From RYN-428 sp035551995 (GTDB taxonomy: Bacteria > Planctomycetota > Phycisphaerae > Tepidisphaerales > Tepidisphaeraceae): a stretch of DNA of 64,000 nucleotides. The notes below the pieces were generated by a model. The model saw nothing but the letters and a program-made list of their open reading frames with translations. It made no database searches and had not been told where the DNA came from. This document shows positions 37,363-46,716 of this stretch, in pieces. Where the stretch lies: contig DASZME010000097.1 of NCBI GenBank assembly GCA_035551995.1, positions 1 through 64,000 on the forward strand, given 5' to 3'. Both the position numbers and the translations under genes were made by a program. The stretch's first letter is position 1. Each line of letters starts with the position of its first letter.

Positions 37363-39621
37363 ATGAGCCAGGAAATTCAACTCTCGTTGACGCCGTCCCC
37401 CCAGGGGTCCGGGCAACAGACCAGTTCGTGGGGCACGTCGGTCGCGTCGGCGATGGTCCCGGCCAACCCACAGCAGCAGACCGCGCTGGCAACCGTGCAT
37501 TCGCAGCTTCGCGGCCGCTACAAACTGACCATCATCTTCGCGGTCATCTTCGCCTGTCTCGGCGGGGCCACCGGCTTCCTGCTCTTCCATCAGGGCTATC
37601 AGAGCATCGGCCTGATCGAGATCCAACCCGTGATTTCAACTCCGGAGTTGTACGATCGCATTATGCCCTTATATCAGCAATATATCGCAACCGTTGTTAC
37701 CACCCTCCACAGCGAAAAAGTGATTACATGGGCGATGAAGTCCCCCGATTGGAAGAAACACCGCCCCAATCCCCCCGACACCTATCTTGCCGAATGGAAC
37801 AAAAACCTGCTGGTGAAGCTGGTGCCCAATTCCTTCGACATCAACGTGACCTTCACCGACGACCACAAGGACGGCAAGGAAGTGGCGCCGATCGCGGTGG
37901 CTTCGGTCATTCAGGCCTATACCGAGTTGTACGGGAATGAGCAGAAAATCGAAACCAGCAGGAAAATCGACGTTTGGCAGGAGCGCGTTCGCAAGTTACA
38001 CCAGGAAATTAATGAACAGCAAACCCTGATCGCGGAGAAACTCGAAAACGTCGGGGAAGATATTCATAAATATCTTGAAGGAAAGATGACCGATCACCAT
38101 GACGCCGAACGTCAGATTCAAGACCTGAAAGAGGAGATTCTCCGCCACCAGGACAGTCTCAAACAGGCCGAATCACAGGGCGGAGGCGAGATCACCTATA
38201 CTGTCGAAGACCTGGCGCGCGTTGATCCGTCGATGCAGGAAATGTATCGAATTCGCACGGTTCTCGAATTGGAAACCCAGGAGCTTGAGACCCGGCTGGG
38301 AACGGCCAATCCGGCGGCCCGCGCTTCGCGCGCCAAATTGAACATCCGCAACGAGCAGATGAACAAATATCGCGATGAGCTGCGATCCAAATATTTCATC
38401 ATGCCCACTCCCACCGGCAGCAAGCTTGAGCCGCGCGATTTAAGCAGCAAAGAGGCCGTCCTCAGCCGACTGGTCGAACTCGCCAGAAAACAGCAGGAGG
38501 AAATCGAACAGCTCGGCCAGCGAAGCCACCAGGTTGACATGGCTCGAATCACGATTCAGCGGAGCGACGAAGCGCTGATTCTCGCCAACAAGAAAATCGA
38601 CGAGATGCAGCATGAGTTGCTGATGGGCCAGACCTTCCGCGTCATCGACCTGAGCAGCCAGGCTTCCGTCGCCAGCCAGAAGAATATCGCGTTCGGCGCG
38701 CTCGGTTTCCTGTTCGGCGGCGCGCTGCCCGTCGGGTTCTTCGTGCTGGCGGGATTGATGAATCCCCGGTTCCGCTTCAGCGACGAGGCAACTGGAAAGC
38801 CGACCACCGGCCTCACGCTCCTGGGCATTCTCCCCGACCTCCCCGATCGCCTGAGCGATCCGGAGCAGGCTTCGATCGCCGCCCATTGCGTGCATCAGAT
38901 CCGCACGATGTTGCAGATCAATACCGGCTCGGGCCTCGAAGACCGCCGGGTCTTCGCCATCACCAGCGCCGCTCCCGGCGACGGCAAAACGAGCCTTACG
39001 CTCGCCTTGGGCCTCTCCTATGCGGCCTGCGGCACCCGCACCCTGCTGATCGACTGCGATCTCATCGGATCGGGCCTGACCTCGCGGATGAACGTCGCGG
39101 CCGCCGAGGGCGTGCTCGAAGCGATTTCACATCGATCGTTGCTGGAATATGTCCGCACCACCGACATCGCCGACGTATCCATCCTGCCGGTCGGCTCCAG
39201 CCAGCACCTCCACGCCAGCACATTGTCCCCAGCGGCCCTTCGCCGCCTGATCGAAGAAGCCAAGAAGCACTTCGATACCATTTTGATCGACACCGGCCCG
39301 GTGCTCGGAAGCATTGAAGCGTCGCTGGTCGCCGCGGCGGCCGATGCGGTCGTGCTGGCGGTCAGCCGGGGCCAGCAGCGGCCTCTCGTCGAGCGCACGG
39401 TGCAACACCTTCAGCACATCAAGGCTAATTTGGCCGGCGTGGTCTTCAACCGCGCCAAGAGCGCCGATTTTGATCGATCGATCAGCGGGGCCTCGCTTCG
39501 CTCGGCCTCTTCGTCGGGCCCCGGCCACAACGCCCGCGGAACGCGAATGGGTCCGGTGGCCCGCGCCGTGCAATCGGCCTTCAAACCCGCCGGCGAAGAT
39601 ACCGAGGCCGGTCCCAACTAA
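37363..39621 (+). CDS. Wzz-type chain-length protein fused to a BY-kinase-like ATPase
   Basis: The 752-residue protein starts with a cytoplasmic Gln/Ser stretch, a transmembrane helix (LTIIFAVIFACLGGATGFLL), a large periplasmic part with a long coiled coil (about 190-430) and a second helix (~440-465). A MinD/BY-kinase domain follows with Walker A (SAAPGDGKTSL), Walker A' (LLIDCDL) and Walker B (TILIDTGP). It likely sets polysaccharide length and drives export. The C-terminal tail has no Tyr cluster (SASSSGPGHNARGTR, no Tyr), so autophosphorylation of the usual kind is unlikely. ATG 37363 follows ggaag; the frame opens upstream at 37348. Confidence 0.88.
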   Translation: MSQEIQLSLTPSPQGSGQQTSSWGTSVASAMVPANPQQQTALATVHSQLRGRYKLTIIFAVIFACLGGATGFLLFHQGYQSIGLIEIQPVISTPELYDRIMPLYQQYIATVVTTLHSEKVITWAMKSPDWKKHRPNPPDTYLAEWNKNLLVKLVPNSFDINVTFTDDHKDGKEVAPIAVASVIQAYTELYGNEQKIETSRKIDVWQERVRKLHQEINEQQTLIAEKLENVGEDIHKYLEGKMTDHHDAERQIQDLKEEILRHQDSLKQAESQGGGEITYTVEDLARVDPSMQEMYRIRTVLELETQELETRLGTANPAARASRAKLNIRNEQMNKYRDELRSKYFIMPTPTGSKLEPRDLSSKEAVLSRLVELARKQQEEIEQLGQRSHQVDMARITIQRSDEALILANKKIDEMQHELLMGQTFRVIDLSSQASVASQKNIAFGALGFLFGGALPVGFFVLAGLMNPRFRFSDEATGKPTTGLTLLGILPDLPDRLSDPEQASIAAHCVHQIRTMLQINTGSGLEDRRVFAITSAAPGDGKTSLTLALGLSYAACGTRTLLIDCDLIGSGLTSRMNVAAAEGVLEAISHRSLLEYVRTTDIADVSILPVGSSQHLHASTLSPAALRRLIEEAKKHFDTILIDTGPVLGSIEASLVAAAADAVVLAVSRGQQRPLVERTVQHLQHIKANLAGVVFNRAKSADFDRSISGASLRSASSSGPGHNARGTRMGPVARAVQSAFKPAGEDTEAGPN

Positions 39622-39655
39622 CTCCGATCCGCCGCGCGATGCATGATTGAGACGT

Positions 39656-41185
39656 ATGACGAGCACCGAAATACCCGTCGCCTCGGCGCCTTTCGCGATG
39701 ACCGACAGCCGGCCATCGCCGCAGGCCGGCTCGCCCCTTTTTTCGACGGCGTTGCATGCGTCCGGTTCGCCCGCGGCCGATACGCCGCCGCTCCGCACTG
39801 TCTGGGGGCTTGATCCGCTCCAGTTGCACAACCGCTATTGGGCCGCGCATGGCGTACAAGTCGTCGCGCAGGGCGAACCGTCCGAAATCGTCCGCCATGC
39901 CGAGTTGTATCTTCTGGTCGATCCCGGCACCCTGGCGCTCTTCCAGCTTGCTCCATTGATGGAGGCGCTGAATTGGATAAAGCCGCAGGTGCTGTTCGTA
40001 CGGCTTCACGACTCGCGCGATCGCGGGTATCGCGAAAACGTGGTGCTTGACGAAGCCGATAAGTTCGTCCGATTTCAACGCATCTACGACGCCGGCAGTC
40101 GCCTGACCCGCGTAGCGCTCACCCCCGACCGCGAGATCGCCAAGTTGTGGCAGTCGTCGGCCGATCCCATCAAAGGCTGGCGGCGGCTGCGAAAGTTCAT
40201 CCCCCGCCACGATCGCGCCACCCACTCGACCAACGGCGCCGTCTACGATCGCACCCGACTGCGTGAGATCGCTTATTTCGTGCAGCATCTCGTGCAGATC
40301 TGGAAGCGCCCTGATTCCACCGTGGCCCGGGCCCGAAAAGCTCCCGGGGAAGTTTGGCGCGATTTTCGCGCCAAGATCGATCCCGACGCGAAATTCATCG
40401 GCCCAGTCTGGGTTGGCGCCGGCCGCGTCGTCGAGGCGGGCCGGACGGTCATCGGCCCAGCCGTCATCTGGGACGATCCGTTATCCCGCCCCGCTTCCGA
40501 GTCGATCGAGTGGCAGAATATCGAGCCCACGACGCCCAATAATCCCGAACCCGATCTTCTTCCCCGACCCGGCGGCCTTTTCGACCGAGCGGCCAAACGC
40601 GCCTTCGATATCGTCTTCTCGATCGTCGGCATCCTTATTTCGCTGCCGTTGTATCCGTTCATCGTGCTTGCGATCTGGCTTGAGGATGGCCGGCCCTTCT
40701 TCTTCGCCCACACCCGCGAAACCGTCGGCGGCCGGGAGTTTCCCTGCATCAAATTCCGTTCGATGCGCAAAGACGCCGAGCAGATGAAGCATCTGCTCAA
40801 GGGAAAAAACCAGGCGGACGGTCCCCAGTTTTTCATCGAAAACGATCCGCGCCTCACCCGTGTCGGCCGACTGCTCCGCAAGTACAACCTTGACGAGCTT
40901 CCGCAGTTCTTTAACGTCCTGCTGGGCGACATGTCCATCGTCGGCCCGCGCCCCAGCCCGCGCCGCGAGAACCAATTTTGCCCCCCATGGCGCGAAGCGC
41001 GGCTGAGCGTTCGCCCCGGCATCACCGGGCTTTGGCAGGTCAAACGTACACGCCGAACCGGCACCGATTTCCAAGAGTGGATCAAGTACGACATCGAATA
41101 CGTCGAACGCCATTCGATCTGGTTCGACCTGTACATCATCTACGGCACCATCGCCGCCATCCTCGGCAAAATCACCCGTTCCTGA
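39656..41185 (+). CDS. Polyprenyl-phosphate sugar-1-phosphate transferase with N-terminal nucleotidyltransferase-like part
   Basis: This 509-residue enzyme ends in a bacterial sugar transferase (WcaJ/RfbP type): one membrane helix (DIVFSIVGILISLPLYPFIV), then KFRSMRKDAEQM, LRKYNLDELPQFFNVLLGDMSIVGPRP, PGITGLWQV. It moves a sugar phosphate to undecaprenyl phosphate to begin repeat-unit synthesis. The N-terminal ~300 residues are unusual: an NDP-sugar-pyrophosphorylase-like region, then hexapeptide-like turns (FIGPVWVGAGRVVEAG). The same kind of degenerate module appears in the WecG fusion at the other end of the locus. The start ATG 39656 is preferred. Confidence 0.87.
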   Translation: MTSTEIPVASAPFAMTDSRPSPQAGSPLFSTALHASGSPAADTPPLRTVWGLDPLQLHNRYWAAHGVQVVAQGEPSEIVRHAELYLLVDPGTLALFQLAPLMEALNWIKPQVLFVRLHDSRDRGYRENVVLDEADKFVRFQRIYDAGSRLTRVALTPDREIAKLWQSSADPIKGWRRLRKFIPRHDRATHSTNGAVYDRTRLREIAYFVQHLVQIWKRPDSTVARARKAPGEVWRDFRAKIDPDAKFIGPVWVGAGRVVEAGRTVIGPAVIWDDPLSRPASESIEWQNIEPTTPNNPEPDLLPRPGGLFDRAAKRAFDIVFSIVGILISLPLYPFIVLAIWLEDGRPFFFAHTRETVGGREFPCIKFRSMRKDAEQMKHLLKGKNQADGPQFFIENDPRLTRVGRLLRKYNLDELPQFFNVLLGDMSIVGPRPSPRRENQFCPPWREARLSVRPGITGLWQVKRTRRTGTDFQEWIKYDIEYVERHSIWFDLYIIYGTIAAILGKITRS

Positions 41186-41229
41186 CGCGGGGCGCCTCCC
41201 TTTACCTTGCCGGCTTTTATGGGATAATC

Positions 41230-41379
41230 ATGTCCGACGCCGAAGATGGGTTTCCCAAAATTACTCCGGTAGCGACGAACGCCGAGCTCACTCCCGCTAT
41301 CAAACGTCATTCTGCGAACGGAGGTGGAGCGCGAAAACCGACGCCCCGCTTCGTTATTCGCAGGACGCCCGACATGTAA
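41230..41379 (+). CDS. Small hypothetical ORF
   Basis: A 49-codon frame (MSDAEDGFPKITPVATN onward) ends in Arg-rich RRTPDM. The ATG has only a weak upstream site (ggga). It lies between the sugar transferase and the lipoprotein gene. I see no domain. It could be a real short gene of the polysaccharide locus or a chance frame. Confidence 0.3.
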   Translation: MSDAEDGFPKITPVATNAELTPAIKRHSANGGGARKPTPRFVIRRTPDM

Positions 41380-41421
41380 CGCCGCCGACCCGACCGTTCC
41401 TCATCGACCTTCGAGGCCCGC

Positions 41422-42330
41422 ATGAATCGACCGCCATTCGCCGCCCTCATCGCGATTTACTGCACCACGGCCCTGCTTGGCGGATGCCATGCCGACCAAG
41501 CCCCGTCCCCCGCCGCCGCGGCCATTTCGGCTCAGGACCAACCCGTCCAAAACCTGTCCAGCAACGGCCACGTCGCCACCGACGACAAGGCCGACCTGCA
41601 CATCCTTCGCGATGACCTTGACATCCTACTGCAACTGGACATCTACGAGTTGACCGTTCCCCTCGGCGCCATCAGCGGCAGCGATCGTTTCTGGAAGCAC
41701 ATCGACGAAGACCACGTCGATCTGACCACCCACGCCCTGCTCCTGAGCAACGGGCTGCGTTTTGGCATCGGGCCCAATGATGAATGGGCATACTACAAAT
41801 CGCTGATCGATCACTACGGCGCCACCGCCCAAAAAGGAAGCACGTCGCCCGTCAAGCGTGGAACGCTCGAGCTGCCGATGCGATCGAACATCGATTCTCA
41901 AGATATCTTTTTTCTGACCGATCACTGGAAAGGCCGAACTTATGAAAAATGCGATAACCTTCTCGCATTGACCTTCGAGCCCACCCCGCGCCGGCCCGGC
42001 GACGCCACGATCCAGGTTTGCGCGTTGGTTCGCGGCCTGCGGAAACAATTCGAGGTCACCGTGCTAAACGACACGCGCGAAATCGAACTTCGCCATCCCG
42101 AATATCTTTATGATTTACGATTGCGGCAGAATGTTCCGATGGATCATTTCCTGGTTTTGGCGCCGTCGCCGTTATCCACGTTGCCCGATAATCTCGGCCA
42201 CACGTTCTTCGTGAAAGAAACGGGGCCTCAACCAACGGAAACGGTGCTCATCCTCGTCCCCCGGCCATACCGCATTACCGGCGACGCCCCGCGGATCCCG
42301 ATGGCGCGCACGGCGCCGGCGCCTCATTGA
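41422..42330 (+). CDS. Putative lipoprotein of unknown function
   Basis: The 302-residue product begins with a signal peptide and lipobox LLGGC (Cys22), followed by an Ala/Pro-rich linker. The body begins at DDLDILLQLDIYELTVPLG and contains LLLSNGLRFGIGPNDEWAYY, with mixed alpha/beta character. I do not recognise a family. It lies right after the exopolysaccharide genes and could act in export or surface retention; that is only positional. It ends eight bases before the convergent trpF stop. Confidence 0.7.
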   Translation: MNRPPFAALIAIYCTTALLGGCHADQAPSPAAAAISAQDQPVQNLSSNGHVATDDKADLHILRDDLDILLQLDIYELTVPLGAISGSDRFWKHIDEDHVDLTTHALLLSNGLRFGIGPNDEWAYYKSLIDHYGATAQKGSTSPVKRGTLELPMRSNIDSQDIFFLTDHWKGRTYEKCDNLLALTFEPTPRRPGDATIQVCALVRGLRKQFEVTVLNDTREIELRHPEYLYDLRLRQNVPMDHFLVLAPSPLSTLPDNLGHTFFVKETGPQPTETVLILVPRPYRITGDAPRIPMARTAPAPH

Positions 42331-42337
42331 CGTTGAA

Positions 42338-43009
42338 TTATTTCGCCGCCCGAACCGCCTCGACAAACGCCAAAATCCGCTCGACGGATTTAATCCCTTT
42401 AGCGATTTCCACACCGCTGCTGACGTCCACCGCCCAGGGGTGCAAATCGCCGATAACCGCCCCCACCGTCTCCGGCGCAAGACCCCCGGCGGCGATGATG
42501 GCCGGCATATCTTCGAACATCCCTTGTTCCTGACATTCGCGTAAAAAGGCCCAATCGTTGGCCAGTCCCGTTCCGCCCGGCAGACTGGCGGCGGTTTCCA
42601 AAACGATCCCCCGGAGATTGGAAAGTTTTTTCGCCGCGATCGCCGCGCGCCACGCGTTCAATTCCGGACGAAAGGATTCGCGCGCGACCCGAATCGCCTT
42701 GATGACGACAAGGTCTCGCAACTGTCCGACGCAATCGGCGTCTTCGTCGCCGTGAAGCTGCACATGCCGCAGGCCCAACGCGGCGGCGGTTTGTTTCACC
42801 TCGTAGGCCGGCGCGCCTACAAACAACCCCACCGGCGTCACAAAGGGGGGCAACGCGTCGATAATCGCCCTCGCCCGGCCGGCGTCGACATAACGTGCCG
42901 ACGCCCGATGCAGAACCAGCCCAATGGCGTCGGCGCCGGCGCGCGCGGCCGCCAGCGCGTCTTCGACGCGACCGACGCCGCAGATTTTAACGCGAGTGGG
43001 TTGTGCCAT
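42338..43009 (-). CDS. trpF: Phosphoribosylanthranilate isomerase
   Basis: The 223-residue TIM-barrel enzyme isomerises N-(5'-phosphoribosyl)anthranilate in tryptophan synthesis. Motifs include VKICGVGRVEDALAAARAGADAIG (family usually KICG-T/I), the LHGDED strand with His and Asp, and the phosphate-binding PWAVDVSSGVE near the C terminus. The catalytic Cys is in KICG and the Asp is in AVDVSSG. No other trp gene is in the window, so trpF is scattered here. The ROK gene diverges upstream. Confidence 0.95.
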   Translation of the reverse strand: MAQPTRVKICGVGRVEDALAAARAGADAIGLVLHRASARYVDAGRARAIIDALPPFVTPVGLFVGAPAYEVKQTAAALGLRHVQLHGDEDADCVGQLRDLVVIKAIRVARESFRPELNAWRAAIAAKKLSNLRGIVLETAASLPGGTGLANDWAFLRECQEQGMFEDMPAIIAAGGLAPETVGAVIGDLHPWAVDVSSGVEIAKGIKSVERILAFVEAVRAAK

Positions 43010-43118
43010 GGCCGTCTTCGCGATCTATCGTTTACTATAATAGTGCATCGCGCTCCGCTGTCTCGACTTCCGCACTTTAGCCGATCCGACGCCGGCCGTC
43101 AGGTGATTCAGCGAGACT

Positions 43119-44105
43119 TTGTTCAACGCGTCGAAAGGCGACACTTTCTTGTTTGACCCCATTGGCTCTCAACCTCCCGTGTCGCACGAAGCGGCGGTTC
43201 GCCGTCCGGTCCTTGGCGTGGACATCGGCGGCGCCGGCGTCAAGGTGGCGGCGCTGTGCGATGGCGTCGTCCTCTGGACGACCAAACGCGGCTATCGAAA
43301 ACCGGCCGTTGACGATCTGATTCACGCCATCCGCGATGCGCTCAAAGGGCGCGAAACGAATTTCGCCGGAGTGGGGCTTTGCGTTCCCGGCTTATTGGAC
43401 GAGAGACGAACGCGCGTTACGTTTTCGGTCAACGTCCCCGCGCTGCAAGAAATATCGCTGGACGATCTTGCGTATGAATCGCTGGGCCGCAGACCCGATT
43501 CGCTCTGCATCGCCAACGACTCGGTAGCCAGCGGCTACGATATTCACGCCACGCGAAATTTGCCTGGCCGTCTGCTGGTTCTCGCCCTGGGGACCGGCGT
43601 CGGCGCCGCCGTTCTGGACGACGGCGTTGCGCTGAAAGTCGACGGCGATTCCCCCGGGCACGTCGGGCAGTTCGACGTCGGCGTCGAGGGCGATCCCCTC
43701 CGCGGTCCCGACGGCGGCGCCGGCAGTCTGGAAGGCTACATCGGCGCCCCCGCCCTGCGCCATCGCTATGGCTCCGACCCCGCCTCCAAAATCCGCCCCG
43801 GCGACTCGCCGATCCGCGCGCTGGCCAAAGCAATCCGCATCTGCCACGCCATTTACCGCCCCCATCACGTGATCCTCGCCGGCGGCCTTGGCATCCGCCT
43901 CGGCCGACTCTTGCATCCGCTTCGGCAAATGATCGAAAAAGATCTGTCGAGCATCGCCCGTCCCGGCTGGACACTGAATGTCGGCGACAGCGATTTTCAC
44001 GCCGCCTGCGGCGCGGCGCGACTGGCGGAAAACTACGACCGTCGGAACGCCAGGACCTTGTATGGCGAATCGTCAGCTTCGCATTCCCACAAAAAGATCA
44101 GCTGA
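43119..44105 (+). CDS. ROK-family sugar kinase/regulator protein
   Basis: The 328-residue frame carries a ROK fold: VLGVDIGGAGVKVAAL (phosphate-1 loop), a late GTGVGAAVLDDG (glycine loop) and HVILAGGLG near the C terminus. No N-terminal helix-turn-helix is present, so it is a kinase-type ROK rather than a repressor. The zinc-site His/Cys cluster common in many ROK kinases is not evident, so sugar phosphorylation is plausible but not certain. Start is unclear: TTG 43119, TTG 43149 or GTG 43179 all precede the first conserved strand. It diverges from trpF. Confidence 0.8.
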   Translation: MFNASKGDTFLFDPIGSQPPVSHEAAVRRPVLGVDIGGAGVKVAALCDGVVLWTTKRGYRKPAVDDLIHAIRDALKGRETNFAGVGLCVPGLLDERRTRVTFSVNVPALQEISLDDLAYESLGRRPDSLCIANDSVASGYDIHATRNLPGRLLVLALGTGVGAAVLDDGVALKVDGDSPGHVGQFDVGVEGDPLRGPDGGAGSLEGYIGAPALRHRYGSDPASKIRPGDSPIRALAKAIRICHAIYRPHHVILAGGLGIRLGRLLHPLRQMIEKDLSSIARPGWTLNVGDSDFHAACGAARLAENYDRRNARTLYGESSASHSHKKIS

Positions 44106-44222
44106 AAATCAGCATGATTCTCACCTTAAGCCCACGAGAACTTCGAGGAAAACGAAGAGTGGCGATTCCGACGGCCGATCCGTCGTGTTCGGATTCAGAC
44201 TCTCCAGCTCCGGACGTTATTG

Positions 44223-45266
44223 TTAGGCCGCCCGCGATTCCACCGGCGCCAGATCAAACGTCAGCTTCTCGGTTCTTCGGATCACGATCACCGGGAGCGT
44301 CACGCCGACCTGGTCGTCGGTCAGCAATTTGTGCAGAGCGTCGATGGTCGCGATCGGCCTGCCGCCGGCTTCGACGATCACGTCTCCCTCGGCCAGATCC
44401 GTCTTGGCGGCGGGGCTTGCCGACTCGATGCCGGTGATCATCACGCCGGTCTCCACGGGCAGATTGAAGAAACGAACCACCTTGCGGTGCAGCGGAACAT
44501 TCTGCCCGCCGATGCCGATGTAGCTGCGTTTGACCCGGCCGTCGCGGATCAATCGGCTGGCGACGAACTGGGCGGTGTTGCCGGGGATGGCAAAGCAGAT
44601 TCCCTGGGCCCCGGCGATGATCGCGGTGTTCACGCCGATCACTTCGCCGCGCGAGTTGACCAAGGGCCCGCCGGAGTTTCCGGGATTCAACGCCGCGTCG
44701 GTCTGGATGATGCCGTCGATCAACCGACCTGTTTCCGATCGAAACGAACGGCCCAGATTGCTTACGACGCCGGCCGTTACGGTATATTGAAAGCCATACG
44801 GATTGCCGATCGCGACCACCAGCTGCCCCACCTGAATCGCCGACGAATCGCCGAATCGCACGCTGGCGAGATTCGGGGCGGCAATATCCAGGACGGCCAG
44901 ATCGGTCTCCGGATCATCCCCCACAAGCTTGGCCGGATAGCTGCGGCCGTCCGAGAGCGTCACGCCGATCATTTCGGCGCCGTGGACAACGTGGCTGTTG
45001 GTCAAAATGAGTCCGTCGGGCGTGAAGATAAAGCCCGATCCGCTTCCCTCCCGTTCGCGGCGACGGTTGTGGTCGCGGGGATGATGGACAGTTTGGCGGA
45101 CTTCGATGTTCACCACCGCCGGGCTTGCAGAACGGGCCGCTCCGACGACCGCCGACGAATAGGCGTCCAGCAGATCGACCTCGGCGGTGGGCGGGGCGGG
45201 CGACGGATCGACCACTGCCGCGCCGCTGGTCTCGGGGCTGCCGACGTACTGTAAAATTCGATTCAT
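44223..45266 (-). CDS. HtrA/DegP-like S1C serine protease with one PDZ domain
   Basis: From the ATG at 45266 the product has 347 residues. The catalytic triad is visible: His in TNSHVVHG, Asp in DPETDLAVLDI and Ser in NPGNSGGPL. One C-terminal PDZ domain follows (TGVMITGIESASPAAKTDL). Notably there is no signal peptide or anchor in front; the N terminus is polar and Pro/Ala-rich, so the protein may be cytoplasmic. An upstream frame extension to 45368 adds no signal either. The HxlR regulator diverges upstream. Identification is firm; location is inferred. Confidence 0.92.
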   Translation of the reverse strand: MNRILQYVGSPETSGAAVVDPSPAPPTAEVDLLDAYSSAVVGAARSASPAVVNIEVRQTVHHPRDHNRRREREGSGSGFIFTPDGLILTNSHVVHGAEMIGVTLSDGRSYPAKLVGDDPETDLAVLDIAAPNLASVRFGDSSAIQVGQLVVAIGNPYGFQYTVTAGVVSNLGRSFRSETGRLIDGIIQTDAALNPGNSGGPLVNSRGEVIGVNTAIIAGAQGICFAIPGNTAQFVASRLIRDGRVKRSYIGIGGQNVPLHRKVVRFFNLPVETGVMITGIESASPAAKTDLAEGDVIVEAGGRPIATIDALHKLLTDDQVGVTLPVIVIRRTEKLTFDLAPVESRAA

Positions 45267-45399
45267 TTTCTCTTCTTTCCGGCATCTTTGGCTTTGTTCC
45301 AAAAAGCTTCCGTCTGCCTTGAGTTTGATAAACGATAGGCGGTACAATTGCAGGAGTGAAGTACGCACCGAAACGTGGCATACTTACCATTTTGATACC

Positions 45400-45726
45400 A
45401 TGGAGCCGCCGATGCCCGTCGCCCAAGAGCGAAAAATATGCCCCGCCGAGACGACGTTACGAGTGATCGGCGGACGCTGGAAGGTGCCGATTTTATGGCA
45501 TCTTTTTCAAGAGACGCTTCGGTTTTCCGAGCTTCGCCGGGCCTTGGGCAAAGTGACGCAGAAGATGCTCACCCAGCAGCTTCGCGAGATGGAGCGTGAC
45601 GGGATCGTTTCCCGCAAGGTTTACCCTCAAATCCCGCCGAAGGTGGAATATTCGCTGACGGCCGACGGGAAGACGCTGAAGCCGGTGGTGGAAGCGATGT
45701 GCCGATGGGGAAAATCGCGGGGATGA
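45400..45726 (+). CDS. HxlR-family transcriptional regulator
   Basis: The 108-residue winged-helix protein carries the HxlR pattern CPAETTLRVIGGRWKVPILWHL, with FSELRRALGKVTQKMLTQQLREME (recognition helix) and EYSLTADGKTLKPVV wing. Members are often redox or aldehyde sensors; the conserved N-terminal Cys is present. It diverges from the HtrA-like protease gene, 133 bases apart, and may control that promoter. ATG 45400 (or ATG 45412) is the likely start. Confidence 0.9.
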   Translation: MEPPMPVAQERKICPAETTLRVIGGRWKVPILWHLFQETLRFSELRRALGKVTQKMLTQQLREMERDGIVSRKVYPQIPPKVEYSLTADGKTLKPVVEAMCRWGKSRG

Positions 45727-45898
45727 AGCCGGTGTGGACATTTCCAGACGGTCGGCAACCTTGTTCTGCCAAAGTGACATCCCTTATAATTGAAAGTGTC
45801 GTTGGCTAACCCGTCGCAAAGTCGTCTCGGCGGTGTTTCGAAAGCCGGAATATCCGGGCTATAGGTCATTCGATGGTTCCAAATTGAGGTAACGTACT

Positions 45899-46485
45899 AT
45901 GCCAGCGGTGCTGCGACATTCTTATGCCGGTCGTCCTCAACCACTGCGTTGTACAGGCGACGACTTTGATCGCGCCATGGCAACCGGTTGTTCGACGGAC
46001 GGCGTGTCGAGCTAATCGATGGAGAACTCCTGGAGATGGCTCCGATGAAAGATCCGCACGCCCAGGCGGTGCGCCTTGCGACTTACGCGCTTTTGCAAGT
46101 GTTTCGACCCGACCAGGCCACGGTAAGCGTTCAATGCCCAATGCGCCTTGGCGAATCGCGTCCGCTGCCCGATCTGGTCATATTGAACGGAACGCCGCGA
46201 CAGATCATTACGCACCCCACAACCGGGCTGCTCGTCATCGAAATCAGCGATTCGACCCTCGAATACGATCAGACGGACAACGCGGCGTTGTACGCGGCAA
46301 ATATGATTCCCGAATATTGGATTATCAACCTGAATGCGCAATGCGTTGACGTACGCCGAAGTCCGTTTCGCGCGAAAGGGGCGGCGCCGCAGGATGAGGA
46401 TCTGCGCGTGTACGATTTCCAGGCTGCCATTGCGCCGCTTGCCGCTTCGCATGCGTCCATTAAGGTGAGCGATCTATTGCCTTGA
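45899..46485 (+). pseudogene. Uma2-family (DUF820) gene with one frameshift
   Basis: The upstream frame from ATG 45899 (site gagg) gives MPAVLRHSY...RCTGDDFDRAMATG; the second frame resumes at LFDGRRVELIDGELLEMAPM, then LPDLVILNG, LLVIEISDSTLEYDQ and VSDLLP at the stop. Restoring one T in accggttgttc near 45986 joins them into a complete Uma2 domain of ~195 residues with VELIDGE, PDLV and EISDS (usually ExSDS/TL) motifs. This is the third damaged Uma2 gene in the window. The second frame alone could start at a TTG at 45988 and give a 165-residue product lacking the first strand. Confidence 0.8.
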
Positions 46486-46716
46486 TCTCCCATTTCGTGC
46501 CGCCCGGCGCAGGCGCCAACCCCCTTTACGAATTCCCATTTCGAGCCTGACGGCGCCGGAGTGCAGGATTACCGCGCATTCATCGTATCCAGTGTAGTAT
46601 GGAGTGGCGGCTTTCCCTTTTACATTGTGAATCGGTTTTTCGCATCGATATCGATAGTGTGCGCGAAAACCTCGCCGCCTTTTTTATCCAGCCTTACATC
46701 GCCACGGAGTTTCTAT

